64,000 nucleotides of DNA from contig NC_083602.1 of NCBI RefSeq assembly GCF_029168945.1, positions 66,236,600-66,300,599 of the forward strand. Reading direction: 5' to 3'. Both the position numbers and the translations under genes were made by a program. The notes under the pieces were generated by a model. That model made no database searches and had not been told where the DNA came from. It was given only the letters and a program-made list of their open reading frames with translations. The stretch comes from Cannabis sativa. Its lineage: Eukaryota > Streptophyta > Magnoliopsida > Rosales > Cannabaceae. This document shows, piece after piece, positions 35,147 to 46,884 of this stretch (the stretch's first letter is position 1; each line of letters begins with the position of its first letter).

Positions 35147-35876
35147 GATTTTATTGATTCAAGTTACCAAGTTGTACATCTTTAAATTGATCGATTTCAA
35201 GATATGAGTTATGAACAAGAATTAAGCTTTAAGCAGTAAATCACACATCAATTTACAAGCTTCATCTGCACTGAGAACACATCTCAGCCGACTAGTGCTT
35301 GCGTTCCCCGAACCAGGGTAAATTCATCCACTATCAATCAAAGGTTCATATTACAATTACCAATTCTCTCTAAAGGAATCAAATACAACCTTTTCAGCAA
35401 ATAGTAATGAATTACCAACGACAATCAAGAACACTGATTGTCAATGCACAATCCCTTGTGCAGCAACTGAGCTCCTCTTCAACATGTCTTCAATCTGAAA
35501 TCCCTTCAGATCTGATGATGAAGATGACACTGAAATCCCTTCAGTTTGAACTCAACGATTCCAGATTCAGATCATTCCGCCATTGACGAACCCTCTCAAG
35601 CTTCAAGATCTAACCTGTAATCAAAATCACAAGAAACAAGATACAACTATCTCTCTAAAAACAACCGAAATAACTGTCTGAATGATTAATTGGATAACCA
35701 CTTTACTAACAGAAACTGATTATATATATGACCATAACGATAAGTCCAGGTGGCACTAACTAACACTTAAAAAGACTCTCGTAAACAAACGTTAGTGCAG
35801 ATATAACAGTCTAAAATTCCAGACACGACTAGACATTGAACAGAACATACACTGTCACAAAATAATGACACTAACA
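35147..35876 (-). repeat. 5' LTR of the young Sirevirus
   Basis: Matches 27429-28158 almost base for base (differences seen at about 35303, 35645 and 35648). On the minus strand it starts TGTTAGTGTCATT at 35876 next to the target duplication gactc. Its inner border is defined by loss of similarity at 35147. Confidence 0.9.
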
Positions 35877-35881
35877 GACTC

Positions 35882-36055
35882 CAATATGAATTCTCTTGAA
35901 ATGTATAAAGAAGAATTTTGGTGAAATGTGTTTTAATTCTATCTCCTTCATTGTACCCTCCTTTTAGTTGAGCGATGCAATCAGTATTATCTTCATAAAG
36001 CATTACTTATGTTGATACTTTCTTATTGAGTGTAATCCATATGTTTCCCTATTAT
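35882..36055 (-). pseudogene. old Ty1/copia RNase H fragment, upstream half
   Basis: On the minus strand it encodes MLYEDNTDCIAQLKGGYNEG then DRIKTHFTK, the copia RNase H stretch usually reading YEDN.ACI.Q...G. It continues the relic at 26948-27411; the young Sirevirus lies between the halves. Sequence beyond 36055 changes to a gypsy LTR. Confidence 0.8.
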
Positions 36056-36950
36056 CTGTATTCCCAGATGAAGTGTACGTGGCAATCATGGAAGGGTGCC
36101 ACGTCAGATTTCGCATGGATAGTATATACCCTTCGCTCCTCAGAGTCACTAAAAGCATTATATACCTGAAGCTACCCGGTGGCCCTTCTTGTTAGGCAGA
36201 ATGAACTTCAGGATTCTCATTGATAAAACTTCTATAAAGAAGGATCAAAAGTTATGAGTGCTTCAGGTTAGTAGTCGATTAGTTTCGTCAGGAGGGCCTT
36301 AGCAATGTGCTCCTGGATCCTACTCAGGTGTGTCCTATCTAGAGCCGCATGTAACGGTTGTATACCTTCTGACACCAAATTAGATCTTATCCCATGCGTC
36401 AGACCTTGGTAGTGCATGTACGTGCTCTGCAGCTCCTTTTTGTCCAACGGTTGGTCTAGACACTAACTTTGCAAGGTGAAACCTTTAGGCGACACATGTC
36501 CTTAATCCTACGAGTTGGATGGCATCAACTGAACACCACACGATGAGGATGCTCCCTACCTACCAACGGTCAGATTGCTATATTGTAAACGACAGCTATT
36601 GTAACGTGCCTAGTACAAATTCCTAGGTGGGTGAAGGGTATGCCCTCACCCACACATGTGCTTATAAATACCCCATTTTTTCATGTGGAAAGGGTGAACA
36701 ATTTTCACTTACAGAACTCCTGCCAAAATTCTTATGAGATTTCTTCTTCTCCAAGAGAAAGCAAAGGAATACAGAGTTAATACTCATACTGTAAACACTT
36801 GTAATATTTAAACACTCGCCGACGAGGCTAATATAATAAACTCATGGACTAGGGATCATTAATGCCCAAACCACGTAATTTGTCTATAATTTACTGCTTA
36901 ATATTTCCTTAAGCGCTAATTAATCAGTTTTCAAAAATCTCAGTAACCAT
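36056..36950 (+). repeat. Tat-type gypsy 5' LTR, approximate limits
   Basis: LTR-like sequence ahead of a gypsy gag: TATA box tataaata at 36663-36670, then a leader, then aacacttgtaatatt-type sequence. The motif tttagtgctttcattgagag starts near 36950, a wording often found just inside plant gypsy LTRs and possibly the primer-binding region. The start near 36056 is set by the end of copia homology. Confidence 0.55.
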
Positions 36951-37007
36951 TTTAGTGCTTTCATTGAGAGCTGAAGAAAGTTTACTAGTTGTTGCATCAC
37001 TTCAACC

Positions 37008-40000
37008 ATGGTGATGTTGGGTTTTATGCCCTAAATAAAACTCATTTCAATATAATCAGATTTACTTATTAATATAGATCAGAAATAACATTTAATGTTG
37101 CATGGTTCATATGATTTATTTCATGATTATATGTACTTAATGTATAAATTCATCTGAAACCCTTTTCACATACTTGATCCTGTTTATTGTGCTGTCAACA
37201 CATTGGAAAGTAAACATGACTATGTGAATAAAGTTTCCTAGATTTATTAGACACAGGGTTTTACTGATATGATAATCTACAACAAGAGTTTACTTGCATT
37301 TGGAGAAGTCCTATGTTCTTTCCAGAGCATTGGTTAAAGTAAAGCTCAGGTTGGATGCATGGAGTATGCATCGGAAGGGACCGATATTGAACTTTGACTT
37401 AGATTTAATTAAACTTACCGTAATATCTATTCAAGTCAATATCGCCTAGTTGATCCTAGATCAAATGATCTTAATCCTGATATGATTAGGCTCAATCTCG
37501 AGAGGCTATTCGTGTTCTTTGATTTGTTAGTTAAGCCTACTTTTAGGTCAGGGTGATACGTACATTTTGGGAACACGGTAGTGCAATTGAGTGGGAGCGC
37601 TAGCATAAACATGGAATCTATAGCTTCTATCTGGCGAATAGTAAGCAAAGGATGATCTCCTCCGAGCTTGACCAAACGAACATAAATGATGGAGTACTCA
37701 TTTCACATAAGCTGAAATATCATTTATACGGGGTCAAGTGTTTTAAGGAATAAATACATTGTAGAGTGTAACGGTAATTTAATCCCTTTACAGTGTAGAT
37801 CATTCATATAGAGGATTATTGATCACATTAGGATTATAACAATGGATAACTAATAATGTGTCTATATGGTGGAACATATAGAGCATTCTATATACTGAGA
37901 GTGCAATTCTAAGTTCTATGCGTGGATTCAACGAAGAATTAATAAGTTAGTGAATTTTAGTGCTAAATTCTTGATCTACTTATTGGAAGCTCGGTTATAT
38001 AGACCCATGGTCCCCGCACTAGTTGAGATAATATTGCTTGTAAGACTCATATAATTGGTTTTGATTAATCAATTATAATTCTCAATTTAGACTATGTCTA
38101 TTTGTGAAATTTTCACTAAGTAAGGGCGAAATTGTAAAGAAAGAGTTTTAGGGGCATATTTGTTAATTATGATACTTTGTATGGTTCAATTAATAAATAT
38201 GATAAATAACAATATTATTTAATAATTATTTATAGTTATTAAATAGTTAGAATTGACATTTAAATGGTTGAATTAGAAAATTGGCGTTTTTGAGAAAATC
38301 AGATGCAGAAAAGGTAAAACTGCAAAATTGCAAAAAGTGAGGCCCAAATCCACTAAGCATGGCCAGCCACTTTTGTAGGCAATTTAAACTGATATTTTCA
38401 CTATTTTAATGCCAAATAATTCAAACCTAACCCTAGTGGAATGCTATAAATAGATAGTGAAGGCTTCAGGAAAATTACACTTAAATTTTCTATTTTTCCT
38501 TCAGAGAAAAACCTGAGCCTTTCTCTCTCCCTATCTTTAGCTGCCACTTCTTCTTTCTCTTCCCTCTTGAATTTCGAAATTCTTAGTGTAAGAGTAGTGC
38601 CCACACACAGCAAGTGATACCTCAATCATAGTGAGGAAGATCGTGAAGAAAGACTTTCAGCAAGAAGGAGGTTTCAGCATCAAAGATTCAGAGAAAGAGA
38701 TCTAGGTTCAGATATCGATAATGCTCTGCTACAGAAAGGAATCAAGGGCTAGATATCTGAACGGAAGGAGTCATTATATTCCGCTGCACCCAATGTAAGG
38801 TTTCTTAACTTTATATGTGTTTAATTTATCGTTTTAGAAAGTTCTTATTTAGGATGTTAATAAACATACTTGTGAGTAGATCTAAGATCCTGGTAAAATA
38901 AATTCCAACAGGTGAATGCCTGAAAGAATGTAAGCAAGAAAACTCTATTGGGCACTGTTATGGAGGAGGTAGACTCCCTTGCCTCTGGCCCCCAGTCGGG
39001 CATCATAATAGAGGAAGACACGACCAATGTTGAAAATTGAAGGGACGACACTGAGAAAGTGTTTGACGGCCTTCATGATGACTAGAACCTTGAAGGCAGG
39101 AAGGAAGAATATGATGGCAATAACTACGTGAAAGATGGGTGCTACAAATATGGTCATTATTATGATCACGACCTGAACCTGTTGTGAGTGACCAAAGAGA
39201 TAAAATCTAATCAGACGGAGTTTGAAAAATAGAAGAATCTCACCACAAAAATGAAAAGAATGATGGAACACCTTCAAAATATGTTTGATGACTTGGCAAA
39301 GTCCGACAACGAACCTTTGGTAAAGGTGATGGCTGAAGAGCGTGATCATAAACAGATGGAAGCTGAAACCTCAAATTATCACAAGGATAAAGGTAAAGGA
39401 AAAGTAGGTGAGCCCCCACAAAATTTTTTCCCTAAACCTACTCAAAAATATACGAATCTAGTTGGCCAACCCTCGAGGACACAGAAGGCCACCAGTACTT
39501 TCGAGCCTAGATGCCCTTTTGATCCTAGATGCAAAACCATGGCAATGGGACAAAATACAAGAGTGCCTATGCCTAAAGGGCGAAGGAACCATCCCAGTGA
39601 TCCTTTCAAGCAGGACAAAAGGACAAGCGTGGGACATTAGGATAGCTGGTCTACCACAGACCTCTGACATCGATTAGATACCAAGTATGAGAAGTGTAAT
39701 GGTGAAAAAGCAAGCCACATGGGGGTGACCTTAGGAACCACTTAAGCGACAATATGAGGGGACGTGATCTTCCGAAGAGTGACACAAAGAGGTTAAAGGA
39801 ACAAATAGCTCCTCTACCCAAATTGGTCAAAAAATAAAGTAGAGCCCTCTCAAACGCGGAAGATGAAGACCCACAACCTTACGTAAGGAGGATCACAGAA
39901 CCCTACTTTTGAAAATCTTTAAAATGGCCCACATTGGGTTGTATGAGGGAAGGACAAATCTGCGAACACATTTGGCGAAGTACAACAAAATAATGCAAGT

Positions 40001-41345
40001 TGCCTGGGTCAGCGACGATGCCAAGTGCTTATATTTTTCCTTAACCTTGACCAAGTCTGTAGAAGATTGGTGGAAACGACTAGCTCCAGGATCGATTAAT
40101 AGCTAGAAGCACTTACAATCAGATTTTTATAAATAGTTTATTGATGCACGTGACAAAGACATGGAAGTAGGTTCTCTTACCAATGTCAAACAACAACATA
40201 ATGAAAGCCTGAAGGCTATTCAAAGGTTGATGGAGGCAGCTGCCAAGACTAAGGTTAGCGATGACATGAAGTTAATGGCCCTCCAATCTGGGTTAACTAT
40301 TGGCTCCCTACTATGGGGAGAGATGTAGAAAAAAAGAGCTGAAACATTGAGTGAATTTATGGCGAAGGCCCAAGGCATCATCAACCTTGAGGATGCCTAC
40401 ATACAGGCTTTCAGAGTCCCTGAATCTCTAACCCATTACAAGACTGCTCCTAACTTCAAACTCTAAGTTCTAGCTCTAGCCTTCACTCATCCAGGAGCTC
40501 AGCTTTCCCCAACTATTTACAGACCTACTACTTCTAGTCTCGCCCCTACGCAGACCCATTTTTCTAGGTACGGGGCGGCACAGATTGGATGTAGTATAGC
40601 TCCTGAATAAGTAAAAATTAAGGACTCAGAGTATACTACAAGCCATTCCTTGAACAAGAGAGGGGGTAAAAGCCATAATCACAACGACTCTTCAAATAAG
40701 CCAAGGAGGAACTCTGATCCAAAATACACCTAGTATACAAGTTTGGTAGACACTCAAGAAAATGTCTATAAAGTAACCTGCAACATGGCCCATTACAAGA
40801 AGCCTCCCTAAATGTCACATGGAGAAAGTAATAGACGTGATTAAAATAAATCATGTGAGTATCACGGGGAGAAGGGTCACACCACGAATGGGTGAGATTA
40901 TTTGAAAGACGAGATTGAAATGTTGGTCCGAGCGGAACATCTGGGACAATGGGTCCAAATCCTGATCATCTATCCTAGACAGGGGGTTGTACACGGACAC
41001 ATGATCGTTTTTAGACAACAGAATGTTGTAAATCCTCCACAGGGGGTAGGACATTCTCAAGCTCCAGGAACATCATTGCCTGCACTCCCTGCTCTGCTAG
41101 CCTCAGCTGGGGTTGCATTACTTGCACCAGGACCGGGAACCCCATATCCTCCCGAACTCGCTCCACCTCTGGTGGATGGACACATGACCACAATTTCAGG
41201 TGGAACCCATCTCCCCAAAAGTACTCGAAACTCAGAAAATAGGTACCTAAAACATGTAGAAGAAAGGGAAGTGTACGCGCTGGTGGAATCTCTTACACAA
41301 CACCACATAATGATGAATTTGCCCATCACCTTTACTAAGGATTAA
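37008..41345 (+). pseudogene. Ty3/gypsy (Tat-like) gag, dead, split by a solo LTR
   Basis: The ATG at 37008 is followed six bases later by a solo LTR (37015-38910). Gag sequence resumes at 38911 with many stops and frame changes. Recognisable parts: MMEHLQNMFDDLAK (about 39254), the capsid core YFSLTLTKSVEDWWKRL (40030-40090), [16 protein letters not shown] (about 40355), a CEYHGEKGHTTN zinc-knuckle-like motif with its last cysteine lost (about 40853), LKDEIEMLVRAEHLGQWV, then ISGGTHLPKS and ITFTKD just before sequence similarity ends. Protease, RT and integrase are absent, so the element is truncated or was always gag-only. Confidence 0.85.
37015..38910 (+). mobile_element. solo LTR, family TGTTGGGTTTT, copy C
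   Basis: 1896 bp from TGTTGGGTTTTATGCCCTAA to AATTCCAACA with a perfect 5-bp target duplication ggtga (37010-37014, 38911-38915). TATA box tataaata at 38445-38452. No internal region, so a solo LTR from intra-element recombination. Best-preserved single copy and a good family reference. An open frame on its minus strand (37436-37675) is also open in copy A but has no known domain. Confidence 0.95.
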
Positions 41346-42779
41346 TTAGCTCTTTTCTAAAAAAAAATTACTGAGATCTTATGTTTTTTATTTCCTTTGA
41401 GTAACAAAATAATGAAATAATATATAACTGAATTGATTATACTTTTGTTTTGAAATGCAAATGTATATATATTTGTATATAAAAAATTCAGTGAGTAGTT
41501 TTATGTTACAATTAACACTTGTAAAACAAAAAATTAAGATTTGATTTTATTTAAAAATATATATTAATTTGATAACACGGAAATAAATGAATAATAAAAA
41601 AGAAGAATGTAACAAAAGAAACACATGTGAGTATGTCATATATTAAAATTATATCTAATAAAAATCTTTAGGAATGATTATTATTGGCGACTATGTTGCT
41701 CTTAAAAGTCAAAAATAAAAATTTGACAAATTTTTTTAGAGGTATTAGGAGCGATATTATTGCCTCTACAAATAAAATTCAAAAGTTTGTGTATTACTTT
41801 TAGGAGCGACTTTGTCGCCTTTAATTTTAGATAATTTTTTTGTTGTCCCTAATAGTATATTTAGGACTTTTTAGGGGTGGCTTCCCTAATCAGTATTAGG
41901 GGCAAAATTCTATAGCTTTAGAGTCGCCCTTAATACTCATAATTGTTGCACCACTCACCCACTCCAAACGGTCAGCCTTACATTTTTCTTTCTCCAAAAA
42001 AAAAAAAAAAATTAATGTGTCCAGTCGACTTCATTTGAGAGGCCCGGTAACTAGTCATATACGAAATAATATGTTAAAGCACTAAGAAACGAGAGGGACT
42101 AATCAAGATCAAGTACTGTTACTACTGTATATTAATTAAGTGGCCTTTAAATAAAGGGTTGGGTCCCATACGACAATCTGAATATATATAGGCACGTAAT
42201 ATAAATAAAGGAGATATTTATGTAGAAAGGAAATAAAGGAGTGAATCCAACTTTAAGATAAGGTCCAAGAGGGATCGGAAGAGAGCATATGAGAGAGAGC
42301 GATCTAATAAGAATAAGCGCAGGTCACATAACACGTAGTAGGTTAGCATAGAAAGCCATTTTTATATGGAAAATTAAGGGTCGTAAGTGGTCCTATAGTA
42401 TCAACTAGTAGGAGTACTAGAGTACTGGTGGTGGGTATATACAGTAGAAAATGAAAGACCTAGCTAGGTAGCTACCACTGTCCAAACACACCATCCCACT
42501 TGTCTCGTTAATGGACATCATTTCATCCATGCATATTACATGTATTGTCCTTGGGAAACTTGATTTTTTATATGAATTTATTAGGGGTAAATTGATACAT
42601 TAAATTTAAGTGTATCAATAGGGTTAAAATAAAATAAGCCAATTTTTTATTAAACCCAAAATTACTCTTTCTATTTAAAAACTACTAAAACACATAGTGA
42701 AATGGACTTTTAAAATGCATAAAAATAAATCTAACAGTATCTCTTGGCATGGTGATAGTTTTTACTATTCGAAGATTAA
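41346..42779. other. intergenic sequence with CACTA-like subterminal repeats
   Basis: At 41680-41945 repeated units of the type ttaggagcgac / gtcgccttta / gtcgcccttaa occur in both orientations. They resemble subterminal arrays of CACTA elements, but I cannot find matched CACTA ends or a target duplication. The rest to 42779 is AT-rich, with a purine-rich patch near 42245-42310, and holds no gene I recognise. Confidence 0.5.
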
Positions 42780-43900
42780 ATAAAAATTTGCAGAATACAA
42801 ATTATTTGACAAGGTAAATGAATCCCCTTTCAAAAAATTCTTTGAGAGAGAGCCACTCCACTTTTTAGGTGCATTGATCAATCAATTATTCATGCACAAG
42901 ATTAAATCTGAGAAGGAAGACAAAGTGCACTATTATATTGCAAAGAAGAGATACAAATTCATTCGAACTAAATTTTCCTTGGTGATAGGGTTGAGCTTGT
43001 TACCCGGACCTATGGTGCAAGAAATAGAAGAGAACGTAAATTCCAATCGGTTGCTTATAGAGTACTTCAAAGGTGATCAATCTATCACATTTGGCTAATT
43101 GCGCAAAGTTTTCGAGGGTTGCACAGAAGCTGATGATGTTTACAAGTTGGGAATGACCTTATTTGTTATGGATATTCTCATTGGTAAATAGGAGAAAACC
43201 ATCATTCCTCCTTTTGTGATAAGAATGGCTCACAACTTAGAGTTGTTCTATGAGTACCCGTGGGAAAAGATTTCTTTTAACAAGTTGATAGAAAATTGAA
43301 ATAAATACTTTATATAACTGAATAGTCGTATGAAAAAAAAAAGATTGAAAGGGGGAATTATTAGAAGGAGGCAAAGTTCTCAGCATACAACTATACTATA
43401 GCGTTACAGTATTGGACATATGTGTTCATATTGGAGCTAGCTAAAGAATCTGGAGTGAGGAAGTCACATCGCTTTCTTAGAGTGGTCAACTAAGAGAGTA
43501 AAGACAAGGTGACACTCGACAAGGAGAAAGTCATAAAATTATTTGCTAAAAGTGTAAGATTTTTTATGCTTTTGATTTGGTCATATTTATTTTATTTTTT
43601 AATTTTAATCTTATAATATTTATATTTTTATTTGCAGTTGATAGTATACTCCGTGTTATGTCCCCAAACTAATGAGGAAGTGTTTGTGAGGACCATCACC
43701 GGAGGTGAGGCACCTTTATTTGTTGACATAGAGGAATTTGTGTTAGGCGACGATGGGTAACCAGCTCAGGATACTTTGCACAGCCAGGCCTAGAAGCTTC
43801 CCTCAACATTGGAAGAGCGAGCAGATGCAACCTGAATCTTTAGAGACACTACAGTACCTCCACCATCTCCATCACAGAGGAATGTCCTGTTCCCCCATCT
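42780..43900 (+). pseudogene. DUF1985-like gene relic
   Basis: Bases 42780-43290 encode KLFDKVNESPFKKFFEREPL, then a segment with ELFYEYPWEKISFNKLI. The F..yPWG-like motif and preceding layout fit plant DUF1985 (PF09331), often linked to Ulp1-type protease genes carried by Mutator-like elements. Stops at about 43098 and 43190 and a frame change break it. A further part (AVQYWTYVFILELAKESG, about 43405) and, after a GT-AG intron-like gap (about 43553-43637), VYSVLCPQTNEEVFVRTITG follow. No Ulp1 protease domain is seen. Probably a decayed transposon-associated gene. Confidence 0.65.
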
Positions 43901-44324
43901 ACATCTATTCCTAGCACTTTACAACCTCAGGAACTAGTATTCTCTACCATATTGGCAAGGTTAGAGAGTGTTGAGAGGGAACACAATTCTTTGAAGCAAG
44001 GTCAGGCTACTATTGTGAAAGGGTAGACACAGATTATGGGTTACTTTAAGACCCTTAATATCCTTCATGGAAGATCAGAGAAGGCTAGATGCAGAGGCAG
44101 AGACAGAGCCACACTTTAAGTCTGCTAGAGATGATTCCATTCTCTTGACTGATTATAAACTCAATCTCTACCCTCAAGCTTCCAAACACCATTATACATA
44201 ACGTATACAGAAACAATTAAACCTGTCATCCACTGACATAAAAAATAAAAAACACGATTAAAAATGTAGAACAAAAATCTAATAGAAAAGTCCAAAAAAA
44301 CAATAAATTAGTCAAGCATTGAAC

Positions 44325-44580
44325 ACCATTGGGCCCATATCAGACCAATATCAAACCCCATCTGACCAATTTCAAGAAATAACAATCGGACCCCATCGGA
44401 CATAACATCAGACTTGACCACAAAAACTACATTTTAATTGGACATCAAACTGATAGTCGGTCCTATATTAGACCATCTAAACCATTAGGCCACCATCGGA
44501 CCACTATTGGGCCTATATAGACATCCTCCCTAACCTCAAATCCAAATAACCATCAAACCATCATCAGAACCCTATCGGGC
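44325..44580. repeat. degenerate short repeat of atcggacc type
   Basis: Many spaced variants of accatcggacc, accattgggcc and ccatcagacc recur every 15-35 bp. The array is irregular, like an old minisatellite. It directly abuts the LTR at 44581. Confidence 0.5.
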
Positions 44581-46474
44581 TGTTGGGATGTCTGCCCTAA
44601 ATAAAACTCATTTCAATATAATCAGATTTACTAATTAATAAAAGATTAGAAATCATTCTATGTTGCATGGTTCACCTGATTTATTTCATGATATTATACT
44701 TAATGTATAAATTCTATTAAGTCCAGAACATATACATATATATTTGTTCATGATTACAGTGTCATCAACACAGTGAAATATAATCATGATTATATGTTCA
44801 AAAGTTTAATTCCTGTGATATGTCAGTTCACTAAATTTAGACTGACATGATATTTGGCGATAAGGTATACTTACACCTTGGATAAATTTTATGTCATTTC
44901 CAGGGCATTGGCAAAGTTTACCAGTCTCGGATGTATGGAATATACATTGGATGGGACCGATATTTATCTTGGATAAGATATCATAAACTTACTCTTATGT
45001 CTTTATAAGTTAATATCACTAGATGATCTTAGGTCTATAGATCTTAATTCTGATATGGTTAGGTTTACCTTAGTTGTATTATTTATGTTCTTCAAGTTGT
45101 TCGTGGAAGCTAATCAATAGTTCTGGCGGATATTTACATCTTAGAAATATGGTAGTTCAATTGAGTGGGAGCACTAATCATAGATATGGAATCTATAGCT
45201 TCTATAAGTATTTAGAACTAAGACGATAATTTCCTTCGAGCTTGGCTGAATAGAAATAAATGGTTGAGGCCTCATTTTAGTGATTATATTAGTTTATTGA
45301 AATATCATTTACAGGTAGCTAAGTGTTTTAAGGATAAAATACATTGAAGGGTAGAACAGTAAATTTGTCCCTATTCGATGTAGATCATCTATTGAGGATC
45401 TTTGACTATAAGAATTGTAACAATGGATAATCATAACGTATCTATATCTTGGTACATATAGAGCGTTCTATATAATTGAGAGTGTAATTCAATTCAAAAT
45501 CTATAGTGGTGCAAGAAAGAATTAATAAGTTAGGGAATTTACTTGGTAAATTCTAGATCTACTTATTGGAAGCTCAGCTATATAGGCCCATAGTCCCCTC
45601 ACTAGTTGAGGTAATACTGCTTGCAGACTCAGTTAATTAGTTTTAATTAATCAATTATAATTCTAAAATTAGACTATGTCTTATTTATGAATTTTCAGTA
45701 AGCAATGGTTTAATTGTGAAGAAAAGAGCTTTTGGGGTCTATTTATTAATTAAGAGACTTTGTATGTTCTAATTAATAAATAATATAAATAGCAATTTTA
45801 TTTGATAATTAATTACAATTATTAAATAAATAGTTTTAGCTTTTATAGGATTGAATTGGAAAATATGGTATTATTGAAAGAAGAATAAGTGGTTGAAATA
45901 AAGTGGCAATATTGTAACTAGAGAATGGTCCCTTTATGGCCGGCCACTAGTGTGAATTATTGTCCAATATTTTTATTCTTTTTTAATCCATATAATTCAA
46001 CCGTAAGCCCTATTTGAATTACTATATAAGGAACATGATGCTCTCATCTCATCCAACTGAACTTAATTTTTCAACCTACCAAATCTAGTTTTCACTCTCT
46101 AACAACTAGTACGTGAGAGACACCTTCTAACTAGTTTTCAAGACTCCTTCATTGTTCTTCATACTCGAGCCTATAGTGATAGAGTGTCATGCCCACACAT
46201 AGCAAGTCAAGTACTCAATCATAGTGAGTAAGACGGTGGTAACTGAACCTGCTGGAGTAAAAGAGATCCATGCTCAAATCTTGATAATACTCTGTGACAG
46301 AAGGAACAAAGGTTAGAAGTCTGAGTGGAAGGAGTCATATTATTTTTCTACAACGAATGTAAGGTTTTCTAAACTCTTATGTGTTTGATTTCATTGTTTT
46401 AGAGATATTCATATTTAGGATGTTAATCAACATACTTGTTAGTAAATCTAGATCTTGATAAAATATTCTCAACA
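44581..46474 (+). repeat. 5' LTR of the outer element, copy D
   Basis: Starts TGTTGGGATGTCTGCCCTAA and ends ATTCTCAACA; 1894 bp. More diverged from copies C and E than they are from each other, so it is the oldest LTR of the family here. TATA-like tatataag at 46023-46030. Confidence 0.9.
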
Positions 46475-46493
46475 ACTGGCCTCATAGCCATGG
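46475..46493 (+). promoter_or_regulatory. decayed primer binding site of the outer element
   Basis: actggcctcatagccatgg directly follows the LTR. The intact family version reads actggtatcagagcc-like, complementary to initiator tRNA-Met. Several bases have changed. Confidence 0.75.
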
Positions 46494-46884
46494 TAATGAT
46501 TTAATTTTATGAAATATGGATTTAAAACGATGAATATGTTAATTGTGTTGATTTGGATGTGTTCATGTTGGTTTATGTGTTATTTGATGATTGAATGTGA
46601 ATTACAAAATTTTTCCATGAAAATAATTTTATTTTCATTCAGTACATAATTTATTTGGATTCCTTGTGGAAAATTAAGTAATTTTTGTTTTTACGAAACT
46701 CAATTCTGATGAAAAATGAGAAAGTTATGAAGGTTTGAAAATCAGATGCACATGGTGCTCAATTGCACGCAATAGGCTTCAGACAAGATCCTCATGCGCG
46801 CGTGTGTGTGGGGACAAATCCTGTTTGAAGGCTCTCCTAGAAGCTACATTCAAACACGATTGAAGCTTCGTTCGCGCGCGTTCC

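Larger units (their letters stand above)
27412..35876 (-). mobile_element. young non-autonomous Sirevirus, complete with LTRs
   Basis: Element of 8465 bp on the minus strand with a perfect target duplication gactc (27407-27411, 35877-35881). The LTRs (27412-28158 and 35147-35876) show only about three differences by eye over ~730 shared bases, so insertion is recent. Order on the minus strand: LTR, leader, gag-pol (34936 to 31018, with deletion and frameshift), spacer, envelope-like ORF (30068 to 28293), polypurine tract, LTR. It inserted into the RNase H region of an older copia element. Confidence 0.93.

Noticed and set aside
36056..36950. Possible host gene promoter because of the tataaata box
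   Set aside because: It is followed by a decayed gypsy gag, so an LTR promoter explains it better.
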